NCBI RefSeq assembly: GCF_029968015.1 | Contig: NZ_JASCIS010000020.1 | Coordinates: forward strand, 1-64,000 | Reading direction: 5' to 3' | Origin: Streptomyces luteolus | Lineage (GTDB): Bacteria > Actinomycetota > Actinomycetes > Streptomycetales > Streptomycetaceae | DNA length: 64,000 bases | Shown here: piece by piece, positions 49,450 through 57,726 of the stretch | How the letters are laid out: each line of letters begins with the position of its first letter | How positions within the stretch are numbered: the first letter of the stretch is position 1 | Position numbers and translations under genes: made by a program | Notes under the pieces: model-generated | Told to the model about the DNA's origin: nothing | What the model saw: only the letters and a program-made list of their open reading frames with translations | Databases searched by the model: none

Positions 49450-50712
49450 AGGCTCGTCGAGCTCGTCGGGCTCGTCGGCCGCGTACGGATGCACGTAGCT
49501 GCCGTCGTCGAACGGCGTGAACCACGTGCCCGGCCCCGCGGTCGCCCTGCGACGCAGGTACTCGCCCACCGCGCTCCCGTCGGTCCCGTCGGTCCCGTCC
49601 TGCGTGTCGTCGTACAGCCACGTGTGGTCCCTGCCCTCCTGGACCGCCTCCGAGAAGCGCTCCAACGCCGACGAGACTCCGCCGCTCAGCAGTCCGAAGG
49701 TGTCCAAGGTGACCCGCGCGGTGTTCAGCAGGAGTCTCAGCGCCAGCTCCTCCGCGACGCAGCTCAGCCGCACGAAGCCGCCGTCGGTGAAGCGCGTGGT
49801 CAGTGCCACGGCCGTCACCAGGAACCGGCGGGCGAAGTGCGCGTCGTAGCGCAGGGCGTACCGCGGCGGCAGGTCGTCGAGGAGCCACAGCAGCTCGTCG
49901 CACTCGGCGACGTTCGTCTCCTCCTGGTCGAGCGTGAAGGCGTCCTGGAACAGCTCGTCCAGGACGACGTCCGCCGCCCGGACCAGCGCTCCCGCGGCCA
50001 GCTCCGCGTCCTCGGACGACACCGAGGCGGCTGAGGTCCCGGGGGCCTCGGGGATCTCGGGGGTCTCGGGGGCCTCGGGGGTCTCGGGGGCCTCGCGGGC
50101 CTCGCGGGCCTCGGGGACCTCGGGGGCCTCGGGGGCCTCGGGGGCCTCAAGGGTCTCGGGGACCTCGCACTCCTCGTCGGCAGCACCGAACGTGCCCGGC
50201 CCGAAAGCCCTCAACTGGGCGGCGAGTGCGCGCATCCGCGCCTCCGCGGCCCTCGACGCGGCAGCGGCACGGGCCGGGTCGGCGGCGGTCCCTCCCTCGG
50301 GCTCCGCCAGGCGGGCACGTCGGGCGGCCACATCCGCCGGGGGCGCTTCCGGGCCGTCGGCCGCGTCCAGGCTCTCCTTGACGAGGTCAGGGTGCAGTTC
50401 GACCTCGCACCGTTCGACGCTCCAGTCAGCGAGCAGCTCCGAACTCTCCAGGACCTCTTCCACCAGCGAGCGCACCGTCCGCTCCGCTGTCTCAAGGGCC
50501 GGTGCCGTGACGAAGATCTTCAACAGCGCCCCGCCGGTATGGACGCCCACGAACGTGTCGTCGACCTCCACCTCCACCCCGTCCGGCCCTTCGAGCAGTC
50601 CGATCCCCCGCAGCCCCTCCTCAAGCAGGGCCGCGGCGCCGACCCCCTGCAGCTCGTCCATCTCCGGCGCACCGCTCGGAATCCTCGTATCCACCGTCAC
50701 CGCGTACGTCAC
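49429..50712 (-). CDS. large acidic hypothetical protein
   Basis: 427 residues from a GTG (MTYAVTVDTRIPSGAPEMDE). The N-terminal 125 residues look like a small alpha/beta domain. A Pro/Glu/Ala repeat (PEAPEAPE pattern) at about 185-225 is a linker of 10-bp-rich repeat DNA. A helical domain follows at 235-380 (DDLPPRYALRYDAHFARRFL; FVRLSCVAEELALRLLLNTA), then an acidic tail. No catalytic motif. The helical domain resembles those in uncharacterised streptomycete proteins. Confidence 0.75.
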   Translation of the reverse strand: MTYAVTVDTRIPSGAPEMDELQGVGAAALLEEGLRGIGLLEGPDGVEVEVDDTFVGVHTGGALLKIFVTAPALETAERTVRSLVEEVLESSELLADWSVERCEVELHPDLVKESLDAADGPEAPPADVAARRARLAEPEGGTAADPARAAAASRAAEARMRALAAQLRAFGPGTFGAADEECEVPETLEAPEAPEAPEVPEAREAREAPETPEAPETPEIPEAPGTSAASVSSEDAELAAGALVRAADVVLDELFQDAFTLDQEETNVAECDELLWLLDDLPPRYALRYDAHFARRFLVTAVALTTRFTDGGFVRLSCVAEELALRLLLNTARVTLDTFGLLSGGVSSALERFSEAVQEGRDHTWLYDDTQDGTDGTDGSAVGEYLRRRATAGPGTWFTPFDDGSYVHPYAADEPDELDEPEEGREG

Positions 50713-50824
50713 GGCTCTCAGCCTTACAGGACCGACCGGCGCCCGCTGCGGCAATGACGAATTCCGGGGCGGCAGGGCGTGGCCTCGCGGCGTGGGCTCG
50801 CGGAGCGGGCGCGTGGGGCTCGGG

Positions 50825-52039
50825 CTACCAGGCCTCCGTCCCCTGCACCGGGGTCTTCGACGGCTTCGCCGAGCCCCCGCGCGTGCGCAAGCGCAGGGCG
50901 GCCAGCGGCAGGACGAGCACCGAGATCATGGCCGCGCCGACCAGAGCTGCCGCCTCGCCCTGGCCGATGACCTTCTCGTCGAGGCCGATCGTGGTGATGG
51001 CGACGACCAGGGGGAGGCAGGTCGACGCGTACAGGGCGAGGGCCCGGCGGTCGGTCGGAGTGAGGTCGCGGGGGGCGAGTGCGTAGGCGGGCAGGCCGCG
51101 TACGAGGAGGAAGAGCAGCAGGAACACCGGGAGGAGGGCGAGGGCGCGGCCGCCGTCGAGGAGCGAGGCGAGGTCGAACTCGATGCCGGTGACGACGAAG
51201 AAGACCGGTACGAAGAAGCCGAAGCCCATCGCCTCGACCTTGCCGAGGATCTCCGGGCTGCTCTGCGGCGCCGCGCCGTGCATGACGAGGCGGGTGAGGA
51301 TGCCGGCGGCGAACGCGCCGAGCAGCGTGTCCAGGCCGAACGCCCCGGCGAGCGCGAGCATCGCGACGAGCAGCAGCATCACGAACCGCATCGCGAACTG
51401 GGCGCTGGAGTGCAGGGTGTTGGCGATGACCTCGGCGAACCACGGTGGGCGCGGGCGCAGCGCCCAGAAGACGGCGACGGCGGTGATCGCGGCGAACACC
51501 AGGAGAACCGCGGCCGACCGGCCCGGCTGGCGGCCGCTGAGCAGCAGCGCCATGGCGATGATCGGCCCGAACTCGCCGACCGCGCCGAACGCCATCATCA
51601 CGGTGCCGAAGCGGCCCTTGAGATCGCCGCTGTCGCGCAGGATCGGCAGGACCGTGCCGAGTGCGGTGCTGGTGAGGGCGGTGCCGATGACGACCGTCTT
51701 GGAGACGTCCGCGCCGGTCAGAGCGAGGGCGAGGCCGAGGCCGAGGACGAGCGAGACGAGCCACGCCCACACCGACCGCCGCAGCGTGTCCCCGCGTACC
51801 GCCGCGAACTCGATCTCGTACCCCGCGAGGAAGATCAGCATGGAGAGGCCGAGGTCGGACAGCATGTCCACGGCGTGGTCGTGGTGCGCCCAGCCGAGTA
51901 CGTCGGGGCCGATGACGATACCCAGGACGATCTCGAAGATCACGAGCGGAATCCGGACCCAGCGCCCGAGCCCGTACGACAGCAGCGGCGCGAGCACGGC
52001 GATGGCCATGATCAGGACGAGGGTTCCCGGGTGCGACAT
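50825..52039 (-). CDS. CPA2-family cation:proton antiporter
   Basis: 404 residues, about 12 helices. Family features: GYEIEF in helix 2-3, DVSKTVVIGTALTSTALGTV, and FGAVGEFGPIIAMALLLSGR in the core. There is no regulatory TrkA-N/C domain. It exchanges K+ or Na+ for protons at the membrane. The stop is followed by a low-complexity tail (RTRGGSAKPSKTPVQGTEAW). It is transcribed alone. Confidence 0.9.
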   Translation of the reverse strand: MSHPGTLVLIMAIAVLAPLLSYGLGRWVRIPLVIFEIVLGIVIGPDVLGWAHHDHAVDMLSDLGLSMLIFLAGYEIEFAAVRGDTLRRSVWAWLVSLVLGLGLALALTGADVSKTVVIGTALTSTALGTVLPILRDSGDLKGRFGTVMMAFGAVGEFGPIIAMALLLSGRQPGRSAAVLLVFAAITAVAVFWALRPRPPWFAEVIANTLHSSAQFAMRFVMLLLVAMLALAGAFGLDTLLGAFAAGILTRLVMHGAAPQSSPEILGKVEAMGFGFFVPVFFVVTGIEFDLASLLDGGRALALLPVFLLLFLLVRGLPAYALAPRDLTPTDRRALALYASTCLPLVVAITTIGLDEKVIGQGEAAALVGAAMISVLVLPLAALRLRTRGGSAKPSKTPVQGTEAW

Positions 52040-52078
52040 AAGGGTTGTTTAGCATGCGAATGGGGCGATCCTGGCTAG

Positions 52079-52245
52079 CGGTTGGGGTCGGCGATCGGGC
52101 TAGCGGTTGGGGTCGGCGATCGGGCTGGCGATCCGGCGATCGGGCTGGCGATCCGGCTGACCGGCTGTCCGGCTGTCCGGCTGACCGGCTGACCGGCTGA
52201 CCGGCTGACCGGCTGTCCGGCTGTCCGGCTGTCCGGCCAGAGGCT
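52079..52245. repeat. degenerate tandem repeats after two convergent-adjacent genes
   Basis: Two 25-bp units (GCTAGCGGTTGGGGTCGGCGATCGG) are followed by GGCTGGCGATCC units and by eight or more CCGGCTGA/CCGGCTGT octamers. The array fills the space between the antiporter start and the end of the next gene. Confidence 0.85.
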
Positions 52246-52263
52246 GGCGCCGCTGAGGCCTGG

Positions 52264-52668
52264 TCAGTTCTCGTACGGCGTGATGCGGCGGTACGCGGCG
52301 CGGGCGTGCAGGACTCGGGCCGTGGTCGTGCCGATGAGGGCCGCGGCGAGGAGGCAGGCCATCCACTCCAGGTCGCGGCCGCCTGCCCAGGAGATCTCGC
52401 CGGTGGGGTACGTGCCGAAGAAGTTGAGGAAGCCCCAGCACAGGACGGCCGTGCCCGGGGCCGCCACGAAGCTGCCGCGGACGCCGAGGAGGGCCGCGAA
52501 GAGGGAGAGCGCGGCGAGGGCGAGGCCCGTGCTGTCGAGGGCGCCGAGCAGGTCGAGGACGTGGACCAGGCCGAACGCGCCCGCGTAGGCCGCCGTCCAG
52601 ATGAAAGGTGCGGCCCACGGTCGGGGGACGGCCCTGGCCTCGCGGGAGACGTACCGCCACTCCACCAT
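52264..52668 (-). CDS. membrane protein, four helices
   Basis: 134 residues from the ATG at 52668. Four hydrophobic helices: PFIWTAAYAGAFGLVHVLDL, STGLALAALSLFAALLGVRG, FVAAPGTAVLCWGFLNFFGT and LEWMACLLAAALIGTTTARV. The family is a streptomycete membrane protein similar to sensor-kinase N-terminal membrane modules, but no kinase domain follows. It starts 61 bases from the divergent sigma factor gene, so it may be linked to it. Function unknown. Confidence 0.78.
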   Translation of the reverse strand: MVEWRYVSREARAVPRPWAAPFIWTAAYAGAFGLVHVLDLLGALDSTGLALAALSLFAALLGVRGSFVAAPGTAVLCWGFLNFFGTYPTGEISWAGGRDLEWMACLLAAALIGTTTARVLHARAAYRRITPYEN

Positions 52669-52729
52669 GCCGATTCCTCCCCACCCCTGGGCGCTCGCCC
52701 CAAGAGTACGGCTCGGGCAGAATCGCCGG

Positions 52730-53848
52730 ATGCGGGATGACGTGCTGGTGCGGCGGTTCGAGGAGGAGCGGCCTCGGCTCAGGGCCGTCGCGTACCGGAT
52801 GCTCGGTTCGCTCAGTGACGCCGACGACGCCTTGCAGGAGACCTGGCTGCGGGTCGACCGGGCGGATGTGGACGCCGTACGCAACCTCGGCGGTTGGCTG
52901 ACCACCGTCGTGTCCCGGGTGTGCCTGAACATGCTGCGGGCGCGGCAGGCGCGGCGCGAGGAGCCGCTGGACGCCGAGGTGTCGGGCGGTACGGGGGTGG
53001 GTGCGCCCGCGGGTTCGTCGGTGGGTTCGTCGGTGGGTACATCGGTGGGTACATCGGTCGGTACATCGGTCGGTACGTCGGTCGGTACGTCGGTGGGTGC
53101 GCCGCTTGTTGCCGAGGGGCGGGGGTCGGGTCCGGAGGAGGAGGCGCTGCTTGCCGATGCCGTCGGGCACGCGCTGCTCGTCGTGCTCGACACGCTGCGG
53201 CCGGTCGAGCGGGTGGTGTTCGTGCTGCACGATCTGTTCGCCGTGCCGTTCGACGAGATCAGTGCTCTCGTCGAGCGATCACCGGACGCCACACGGCAGT
53301 TGGCGAGCCGGGCACGGCGACGGGTCCGGGGGAGCGATGGCGGTTCGGGGGCGGGTGGCGGTGCGGGAGTGGGTACGGGTTCCAGTACTGGTACGGGTGC
53401 CGGTACCGATGCGCGGCGGCTGCGGGAGGTCGTCGAGGCGTTCCTCGCCGCCACGCGTCACGGCGATCTCGACTCTCTCGTCGCGCTCCTCCACCCGGAC
53501 GTCGTCCTGCACGCCGACCCCGCCGTCGTCCCGACGCCCGAACCCGTCGTCGTACGTGGTACCCGCCGGGTCGCCGAGGGTGCGATGGCCGCGATGGGCC
53601 GGGCACGGTTCACGGGCACGGCCCTGATCGACGGTTCCGCCGGGCTCGTGATGGTGCGTCAGGGCCGGCTCGCGGTCGCGCTGGTCTTCGAGGCCACGGG
53701 CGGGGACGTCTCCCGGATCGATGTCATCGCCGAGCCGGGCCGGTTGAGCGAGCTCCGGGTGGATCTGCTGGCTGAGGGCCGGGGGGACCTGCTGGCTGAG
53801 GGCCCGGGGGATCTGCCGACTGAGGGCCCGGGTGGATCTACCGGCTGA
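52730..53848 (+). CDS. SigJ-type (ECF41-like) RNA polymerase sigma factor
   Basis: 372 residues. Sigma-2 region at 1-75 (FEEERPRLRAVAYRMLGSLS; DADDALQETWLRVDRADVDA), sigma-4 at about 145-205, then a SnoaL-like C-terminal domain (VVEAFLAATRHGDLDSLVAL; LLHPDVVLHADPAVVP) that in this group controls activity without an anti-sigma. Odd features are two low-complexity insertions: a Ser-Val-Gly-Thr 12-bp repeat between sigma-2 and sigma-4 and a Gly/Thr linker before SnoaL. The C terminus is a repeat too (LLAEGRGDLLAEGPGD). Confidence 0.9.
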   Translation: MRDDVLVRRFEEERPRLRAVAYRMLGSLSDADDALQETWLRVDRADVDAVRNLGGWLTTVVSRVCLNMLRARQARREEPLDAEVSGGTGVGAPAGSSVGSSVGTSVGTSVGTSVGTSVGTSVGAPLVAEGRGSGPEEEALLADAVGHALLVVLDTLRPVERVVFVLHDLFAVPFDEISALVERSPDATRQLASRARRRVRGSDGGSGAGGGAGVGTGSSTGTGAGTDARRLREVVEAFLAATRHGDLDSLVALLHPDVVLHADPAVVPTPEPVVVRGTRRVAEGAMAAMGRARFTGTALIDGSAGLVMVRQGRLAVALVFEATGGDVSRIDVIAEPGRLSELRVDLLAEGRGDLLAEGPGDLPTEGPGGSTG

Positions 53849-53867
53849 GGCCTGAGTGCGGAGCCGG

Positions 53868-54257
53868 TCAGGCCCACCACGCCTCGGCCAATGCCACCCC
53901 CGCGTACGCCGCCCCGAGACCTGCCACCACACTCGCGACCGCGTTCAGGCCTGCGAGCAGGCGGGCCCCCGACTCCACGAGGCGCAGGGTCTCGTACGAG
54001 AACGTCGAGTACGTGCTCAACGCCCCGCACAGGCCCGTGCCGAGCAGCAGATACAGCGGGGAGGGCGCGGCACCCGCGAGCGTCGCGCCGGTGAGCGTCG
54101 CGCCGGTGAGCAGGCCGAGGACGAGGCAGCCGGTGACGTTCACCGTGAACGTGCCCCAGGGGAACACCGAGTCGTGCCGCGACTGCACGGCCCGGTCCGT
54201 GAGGTAGCGCAGCGGGGCACCGACGGCCGCACCGGCCAGCACATACAGCCAGTTCAT
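53868..54257 (-). CDS. crcB: CrcB/Fluc fluoride channel, subunit 1
   Basis: 129 residues, four helices. Motifs: GAAVGAPLRYLTDRAVQ, FPWGTFTVNVTGCLVLG (conserved Asn), TGLCGALSTYSTFSYETLRL with the aromatic fluoride-path residues. Dual-topology fluoride exporters often come as two adjacent genes, which is the case here. The start is ATG 54257. Confidence 0.93.
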   Translation of the reverse strand: MNWLYVLAGAAVGAPLRYLTDRAVQSRHDSVFPWGTFTVNVTGCLVLGLLTGATLTGATLAGAAPSPLYLLLGTGLCGALSTYSTFSYETLRLVESGARLLAGLNAVASVVAGLGAAYAGVALAEAWWA

Positions 54258-54306
54258 CGCGGAGCCCTCCGCTGGAGGGGCTGGTGGCGGGGGTGGGTCC
54301 GGTGGG

Positions 54307-54672
54307 TCACGTGTGGTCCCGGCCGGTGTAGCGGACAACCTCGCAGTCGTCGAGGGTCACGAGCCCCTCGCCGACGAGTTCGTCCAGCTCGGGCAGGAAG
54401 GCGCGGACGCGTTCCTCGGTGTCGACGATCACGATCGCCACCGGCAGGTCCTCGCTGAGCGAGAGCAGCCGCTGAGTGTGGACGAGGGAGGAGGCGCCGA
54501 AGCCCTCGATCCCCTTGAACACGCTGGCGCCCGCGAGGCCGGTCCGGTGGGCGCGGTGCACGATCTCGCTGTAGAGCGGCTTGCGCTGCCAGGTGTCGCT
54601 CTCCCCGATGAAGATCGTCAGGCGCAGGGCGGTGCCGGTGAGCCTCTTCGTCATCGTCGTCATCGTCCTCAT
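54307..54672 (-). CDS. DUF190 protein between two crcB genes
   Basis: 121 residues of a ferredoxin-like, GlnB-like fold: ALRLTIFIGESDTWQRKPLY, AHRTGLAGASVFKGIEGFGA, LPVAIVIVDTEERVRAFLPE. The family is commonly encoded with crcB and is thought to regulate or assist fluoride export. ATG 54672 overlaps the stop of the upstream crcB; ATG 54663 is the alternative start. Confidence 0.9.
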   Translation of the reverse strand: MRTMTTMTKRLTGTALRLTIFIGESDTWQRKPLYSEIVHRAHRTGLAGASVFKGIEGFGASSLVHTQRLLSLSEDLPVAIVIVDTEERVRAFLPELDELVGEGLVTLDDCEVVRYTGRDHT

Positions 54673-55178
54673 CGCCTCCGGGGCGGGCGGGTCGTACGCG
54701 TCATCCGGTTCGTACGCGCCATCCGGTTCGTACGCGTCATCCGTTTCGTACGCGTCGTGTTCAGGGCGCGGCGGGTGGTCGTCGCCGCGAGCCACACCGC
54801 CGCGAGGGACGCGACCAGGGTCAGGGCGAGGTAGCCGAACGCGGCGCGGACCTCGCGCAGGCCGGTCAGGCGCTCGATGTCCACGGCGTACGTCGAGAAC
54901 GTCGTGAACCCGCCGAGCACGCCCGTGCCGAGGAACGGCCTGACCAGGCGGTGCCGCTGCCGGCCCTCCGTGATCACGACCATGAGGACGCCCATCGCGG
55001 CGCACCCCACGACGTTCACACCGAGCGTCGTCCACGGGAACGCCCCGGCCCGCGTCGGCCAGATCAGCGACGCCCCGTAACGAGCCGCCGCCCCGAGCAC
55101 ACCGCCCACCGCGACCGCGGCCAGCGTCGGCCCCTGACCGCGCAGCAGGGCGGGCGCTCGGAGCTCGGCTGTTCCCAT
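54669..55178 (-). CDS. crcB: CrcB/Fluc fluoride channel, subunit 2
   Basis: 169 residues. Four helices with AVGGVLGAAARYGASLI, FPWTTLGVNVVGCAAMGV and TGVLGGFTTFSTYAVDIERL. The last 30 residues are a basic repeat (TRTKRMTRTNRMARTNRM) encoded by 15- to 18-bp tandem repeats, not present in typical CrcB. It forms a three-gene unit with the DUF190 and crcB genes. Confidence 0.92.
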   Translation of the reverse strand: MGTAELRAPALLRGQGPTLAAVAVGGVLGAAARYGASLIWPTRAGAFPWTTLGVNVVGCAAMGVLMVVITEGRQRHRLVRPFLGTGVLGGFTTFSTYAVDIERLTGLREVRAAFGYLALTLVASLAAVWLAATTTRRALNTTRTKRMTRTNRMARTNRMTRTTRPPRRR

Positions 55179-55187
55179 GGGGCCAGG

Positions 55188-55730
55188 CTAATTTCCCGCC
55201 ACCGGGTCGGCCGCCGCAGCCCTGGCCGTCCCGGCGGGCGTGGCCTCGCCCGCCGGGACGGCTACGGGCGCGGCCTCATCCGCACCGGCCACGACCGGCG
55301 TGGCCTCCCCCGCACCGGCCCTCCGTATCGCCCGCAGCGGAAGGAACAGGAGCAGGCCGATCGGTGAGAGCAGGATCGTCAGTACGAGAAGGGGGCCCAT
55401 CACCCAGGCAGAGATGCCGAGTCGGCGGGCCTCGCGGTACATCCACTGGCCGAGCAGCAGGTCCCACGCGATGACCTGCGCCCACACCGCACCCGCACCA
55501 TCGGCCAGCGCGGTCAGCTCGCGGAACCCGTCCACGTCCGGGCTGCTGACCGCCGCCCACAGCTCGGGCAGCACTGGCAGTGCGAGCGCCAGATAGACGA
55601 GCAGCACGGGGACCACCGTCAGCGGGGACGCGGCCACCCGTTCGGTGAGCCGGGTGCCCGGCGCGAGGATCAGCAACAGCCAGACCGGGGCGGCCAGCCA
55701 GAAGGTGAGCTCGAAGAGAAAGCCGGTCAT
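55188..55730 (-). CDS. ABA4-like (DUF4281) membrane protein
   Basis: 180 residues, four membrane helices (FLFELTFWLAAPVWLLLILA; VVPVLLVYLALALPVLPEL; WAQVIAWDLLLGQWMYREAR; GPLLVLTILLSPIGLLLFLP), matching the ABA4-like/DUF4281 family named after plant neoxanthin synthesis. The bacterial role is unknown. The C terminus is an Ala/Pro/Glu repeat. It begins 6 bases after the larger membrane protein's stop, so they are one operon. Confidence 0.85.
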   Translation of the reverse strand: MTGFLFELTFWLAAPVWLLLILAPGTRLTERVAASPLTVVPVLLVYLALALPVLPELWAAVSSPDVDGFRELTALADGAGAVWAQVIAWDLLLGQWMYREARRLGISAWVMGPLLVLTILLSPIGLLLFLPLRAIRRAGAGEATPVVAGADEAAPVAVPAGEATPAGTARAAAADPVAGN

Positions 55731-55736
55731 GACTCG

Positions 55737-56834
55737 TCAACTCCTTGTTGTGATGGTCGCGTTGGCCGCTCGTGGGCCTCGATGCGCGCCACTGTCCGAC
55801 TCCGGCCGACTCCCGCTCTCCGGCCGTGAGGGAGATCTCGGCCGCGACGGAGGTCCCGGCCGTGACTCCGCTCGCAGAATCACCCATGCCCCGGCCCCCG
55901 TCGCCGCCAGGATCAGGCCCGTCCCGGCCAGCGTCGTCACGTCCGGGCGCAGCAGGGGTTGGCCGCGCAGCGCCTGCTGACCGAGGACGATGAAGACCGC
56001 CGCGTACGTCAGCGACGCCAGGCCGACGAGTCGCGCTCGCACCCGCTCACCCCGCAGCCGGGGCACACGTCGCCCGAGCAGCACCAGGGCGATGACGAGC
56101 AGCGGCAGCAGCTGCAGCGCGTGCATGCCGAAGAAGTGCGGGATACGCAGGTCACCGCCGGTGACCGACCAGCCGGTGAGCGGCATCGACGGCCCGCCGT
56201 CCGGTACGCCCACGCTGTGCGCGCCGATCACATCCGACTCCCCGCGCAGCTGCCCGGGCGCCGGCCGTGTCATCAGGAATCCGACGGCCGACCCGGCGAG
56301 CGCCAGCACGATCCCGGCGCGCATCGCCCGCGCCGCCGCCCGGTCCGCGACGCGGGCGCGCAGCAGCAGGACGGCTATCAGCAGCGTGGCCGCCCACAGC
56401 ACGACGATCGTCGCCCCCATGACGGTGAACAGTGCCGAGTCGAACGGCGTCGCCTCGTTGAAGTGGCTGCGCCTGCCGCGGACCACCTGCCCCACGATGA
56501 TCACCATCTCGACCAGCCCCGACGCGGCCACGACGGCCCCCGCCCACCCGCCCACGCGCGCCGCCCCGCCGCCGGGCGGAAGCTGCGCGAGAAGCCAGGC
56601 GAGCGACAGGCAGTACGCCACGAACGAGACCGAGAACTTGAACGGCTTGAGCCAGATCGGCGAGCCGACGAGCACTCGGTCGTCGAGGACCAGGCCCGCG
56701 GCGCAGACCACGGAGGTCACGACCATCAGCCCCACGAACACGAGCAACGGCCGATTCCACGCCACCCGCCGACCCTCCGGCGCCCCCGACTCCCCCGGCT
56801 TGACCAGCCCTGATGACTCGCTCGGCTTCCTCAT
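55737..56834 (-). CDS. polytopic membrane protein
   Basis: 365 residues with about eight helices. Recognisable features are a conserved VGSPIWLKPFKFSVSFVAYC and GDLRIPHFFGMHALQLLPLL, found in a streptomycete membrane family of unknown function. The His in HFFGMHALQ recalls heme or metal ligands. The C-terminal 50 residues are low complexity. It precedes the ABA4-like gene and is divergent from the MerR gene, whose operator lies between them. Confidence 0.8.
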   Translation of the reverse strand: MRKPSESSGLVKPGESGAPEGRRVAWNRPLLVFVGLMVVTSVVCAAGLVLDDRVLVGSPIWLKPFKFSVSFVAYCLSLAWLLAQLPPGGGAARVGGWAGAVVAASGLVEMVIIVGQVVRGRRSHFNEATPFDSALFTVMGATIVVLWAATLLIAVLLLRARVADRAAARAMRAGIVLALAGSAVGFLMTRPAPGQLRGESDVIGAHSVGVPDGGPSMPLTGWSVTGGDLRIPHFFGMHALQLLPLLVIALVLLGRRVPRLRGERVRARLVGLASLTYAAVFIVLGQQALRGQPLLRPDVTTLAGTGLILAATGAGAWVILRAESRPGPPSRPRSPSRPESGSRPESDSGAHRGPRAANATITTRS

Positions 56835-56887
56835 GACGAACCCCTCCCGTGAAGACAGCTGAGACGCATGGCGACGTAATGGATAGC

Positions 56888-56913
56888 GGCACTATCCGCT
56901 ATCCGATAGTGCC
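56888..56913. promoter_or_regulatory. putative MerR operator
   Basis: GGCACTATC and GATAGTGCC form a perfect 9-base inverted repeat with an 8-base spacer, and further TATC/GATA motifs surround it. It lies between the divergent membrane-protein operon and the MerR gene. Confidence 0.6.
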
Positions 56914-57011
56914 ACTATCTATGATGGGTGGACCCTTGGCAAGGGCCGACGGGTCGAATGACCGAAGGGCCGAGAGACGGATGAAGGAATGGATCCAGAG
57001 GTGAACCGCCC

Positions 57012-57641
57012 ATGCGCATCGGTGAGTTGAGCCGAAGAACCGGGGTTCCGGTACCGACGATCAAGTACTACGTACGCGAGGGACTCCTGCCGCCCGGCGA
57101 GCTCAGCAGCCCCAACCAGGCGCGCTACGACGAGACCCACGAGCGTCGGCTCCGGCTGATCCGCGCGCTGCTCGACGTCGGCGGGCTGAAGGTGGCGGCC
57201 ATCGCGGAGGTACTGCAGGCCGTCGACGAGCCCGGCCGGCCCGTGCACGACGTGCTGGGCGCCGCGGCCAACCGGCTCGGGCCGCCGCAGCCGGACGACG
57301 GAGACGACGACGCCCGGTCCGAAGCGCGGGACACCGTGCAGGAGTTGATCGCGCGACGCGGCTGGCGCGTCAGCACGGACAACCCGGCCGCCACCGACCT
57401 GGCGCACGCACTCGTCGCCCTCGACCGCCTCGGCCACGCCGCGTTCGCCGAACTCCTCGACGACTACGCCGACGCCGCCGAGCAGGTCGCCCGCGCCGAC
57501 CTCGACTATGTGAACCGCCGGGTGGCGGTCGAGGATCTCGTGGAGACCGTGGTCATCGGAACGGTGCTGGGCGAGGCCGTGTTCAACGCCCTGCGCCGAC
57601 TCGCCCATGTGGACAGGTCCGCGCAGCAGTTCGGCGACTAG
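57012..57641 (+). CDS. MerR-family regulator
   Basis: 209 residues. The N-terminal HTH and wing (MRIGELSRRTGVPVPTIKYY; RYDETHERRLRLIRALLDVG) are followed by a longer effector domain than the metal-sensing type, helical and without cysteine pairs. It is therefore probably not a metal sensor. It likely controls the divergent membrane-protein pair through the inverted repeat upstream. Confidence 0.92.
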   Translation: MRIGELSRRTGVPVPTIKYYVREGLLPPGELSSPNQARYDETHERRLRLIRALLDVGGLKVAAIAEVLQAVDEPGRPVHDVLGAAANRLGPPQPDDGDDDARSEARDTVQELIARRGWRVSTDNPAATDLAHALVALDRLGHAAFAELLDDYADAAEQVARADLDYVNRRVAVEDLVETVVIGTVLGEAVFNALRRLAHVDRSAQQFGD

Positions 57642-57726
57642 AGGGAGACTCCCCTGGGCCACCAGCCCTCGGTTCAGGCATTCATGGGCAGGACGCTTCC
57701 GGCCGGGCGGCGGCGACCTCAGGCCC

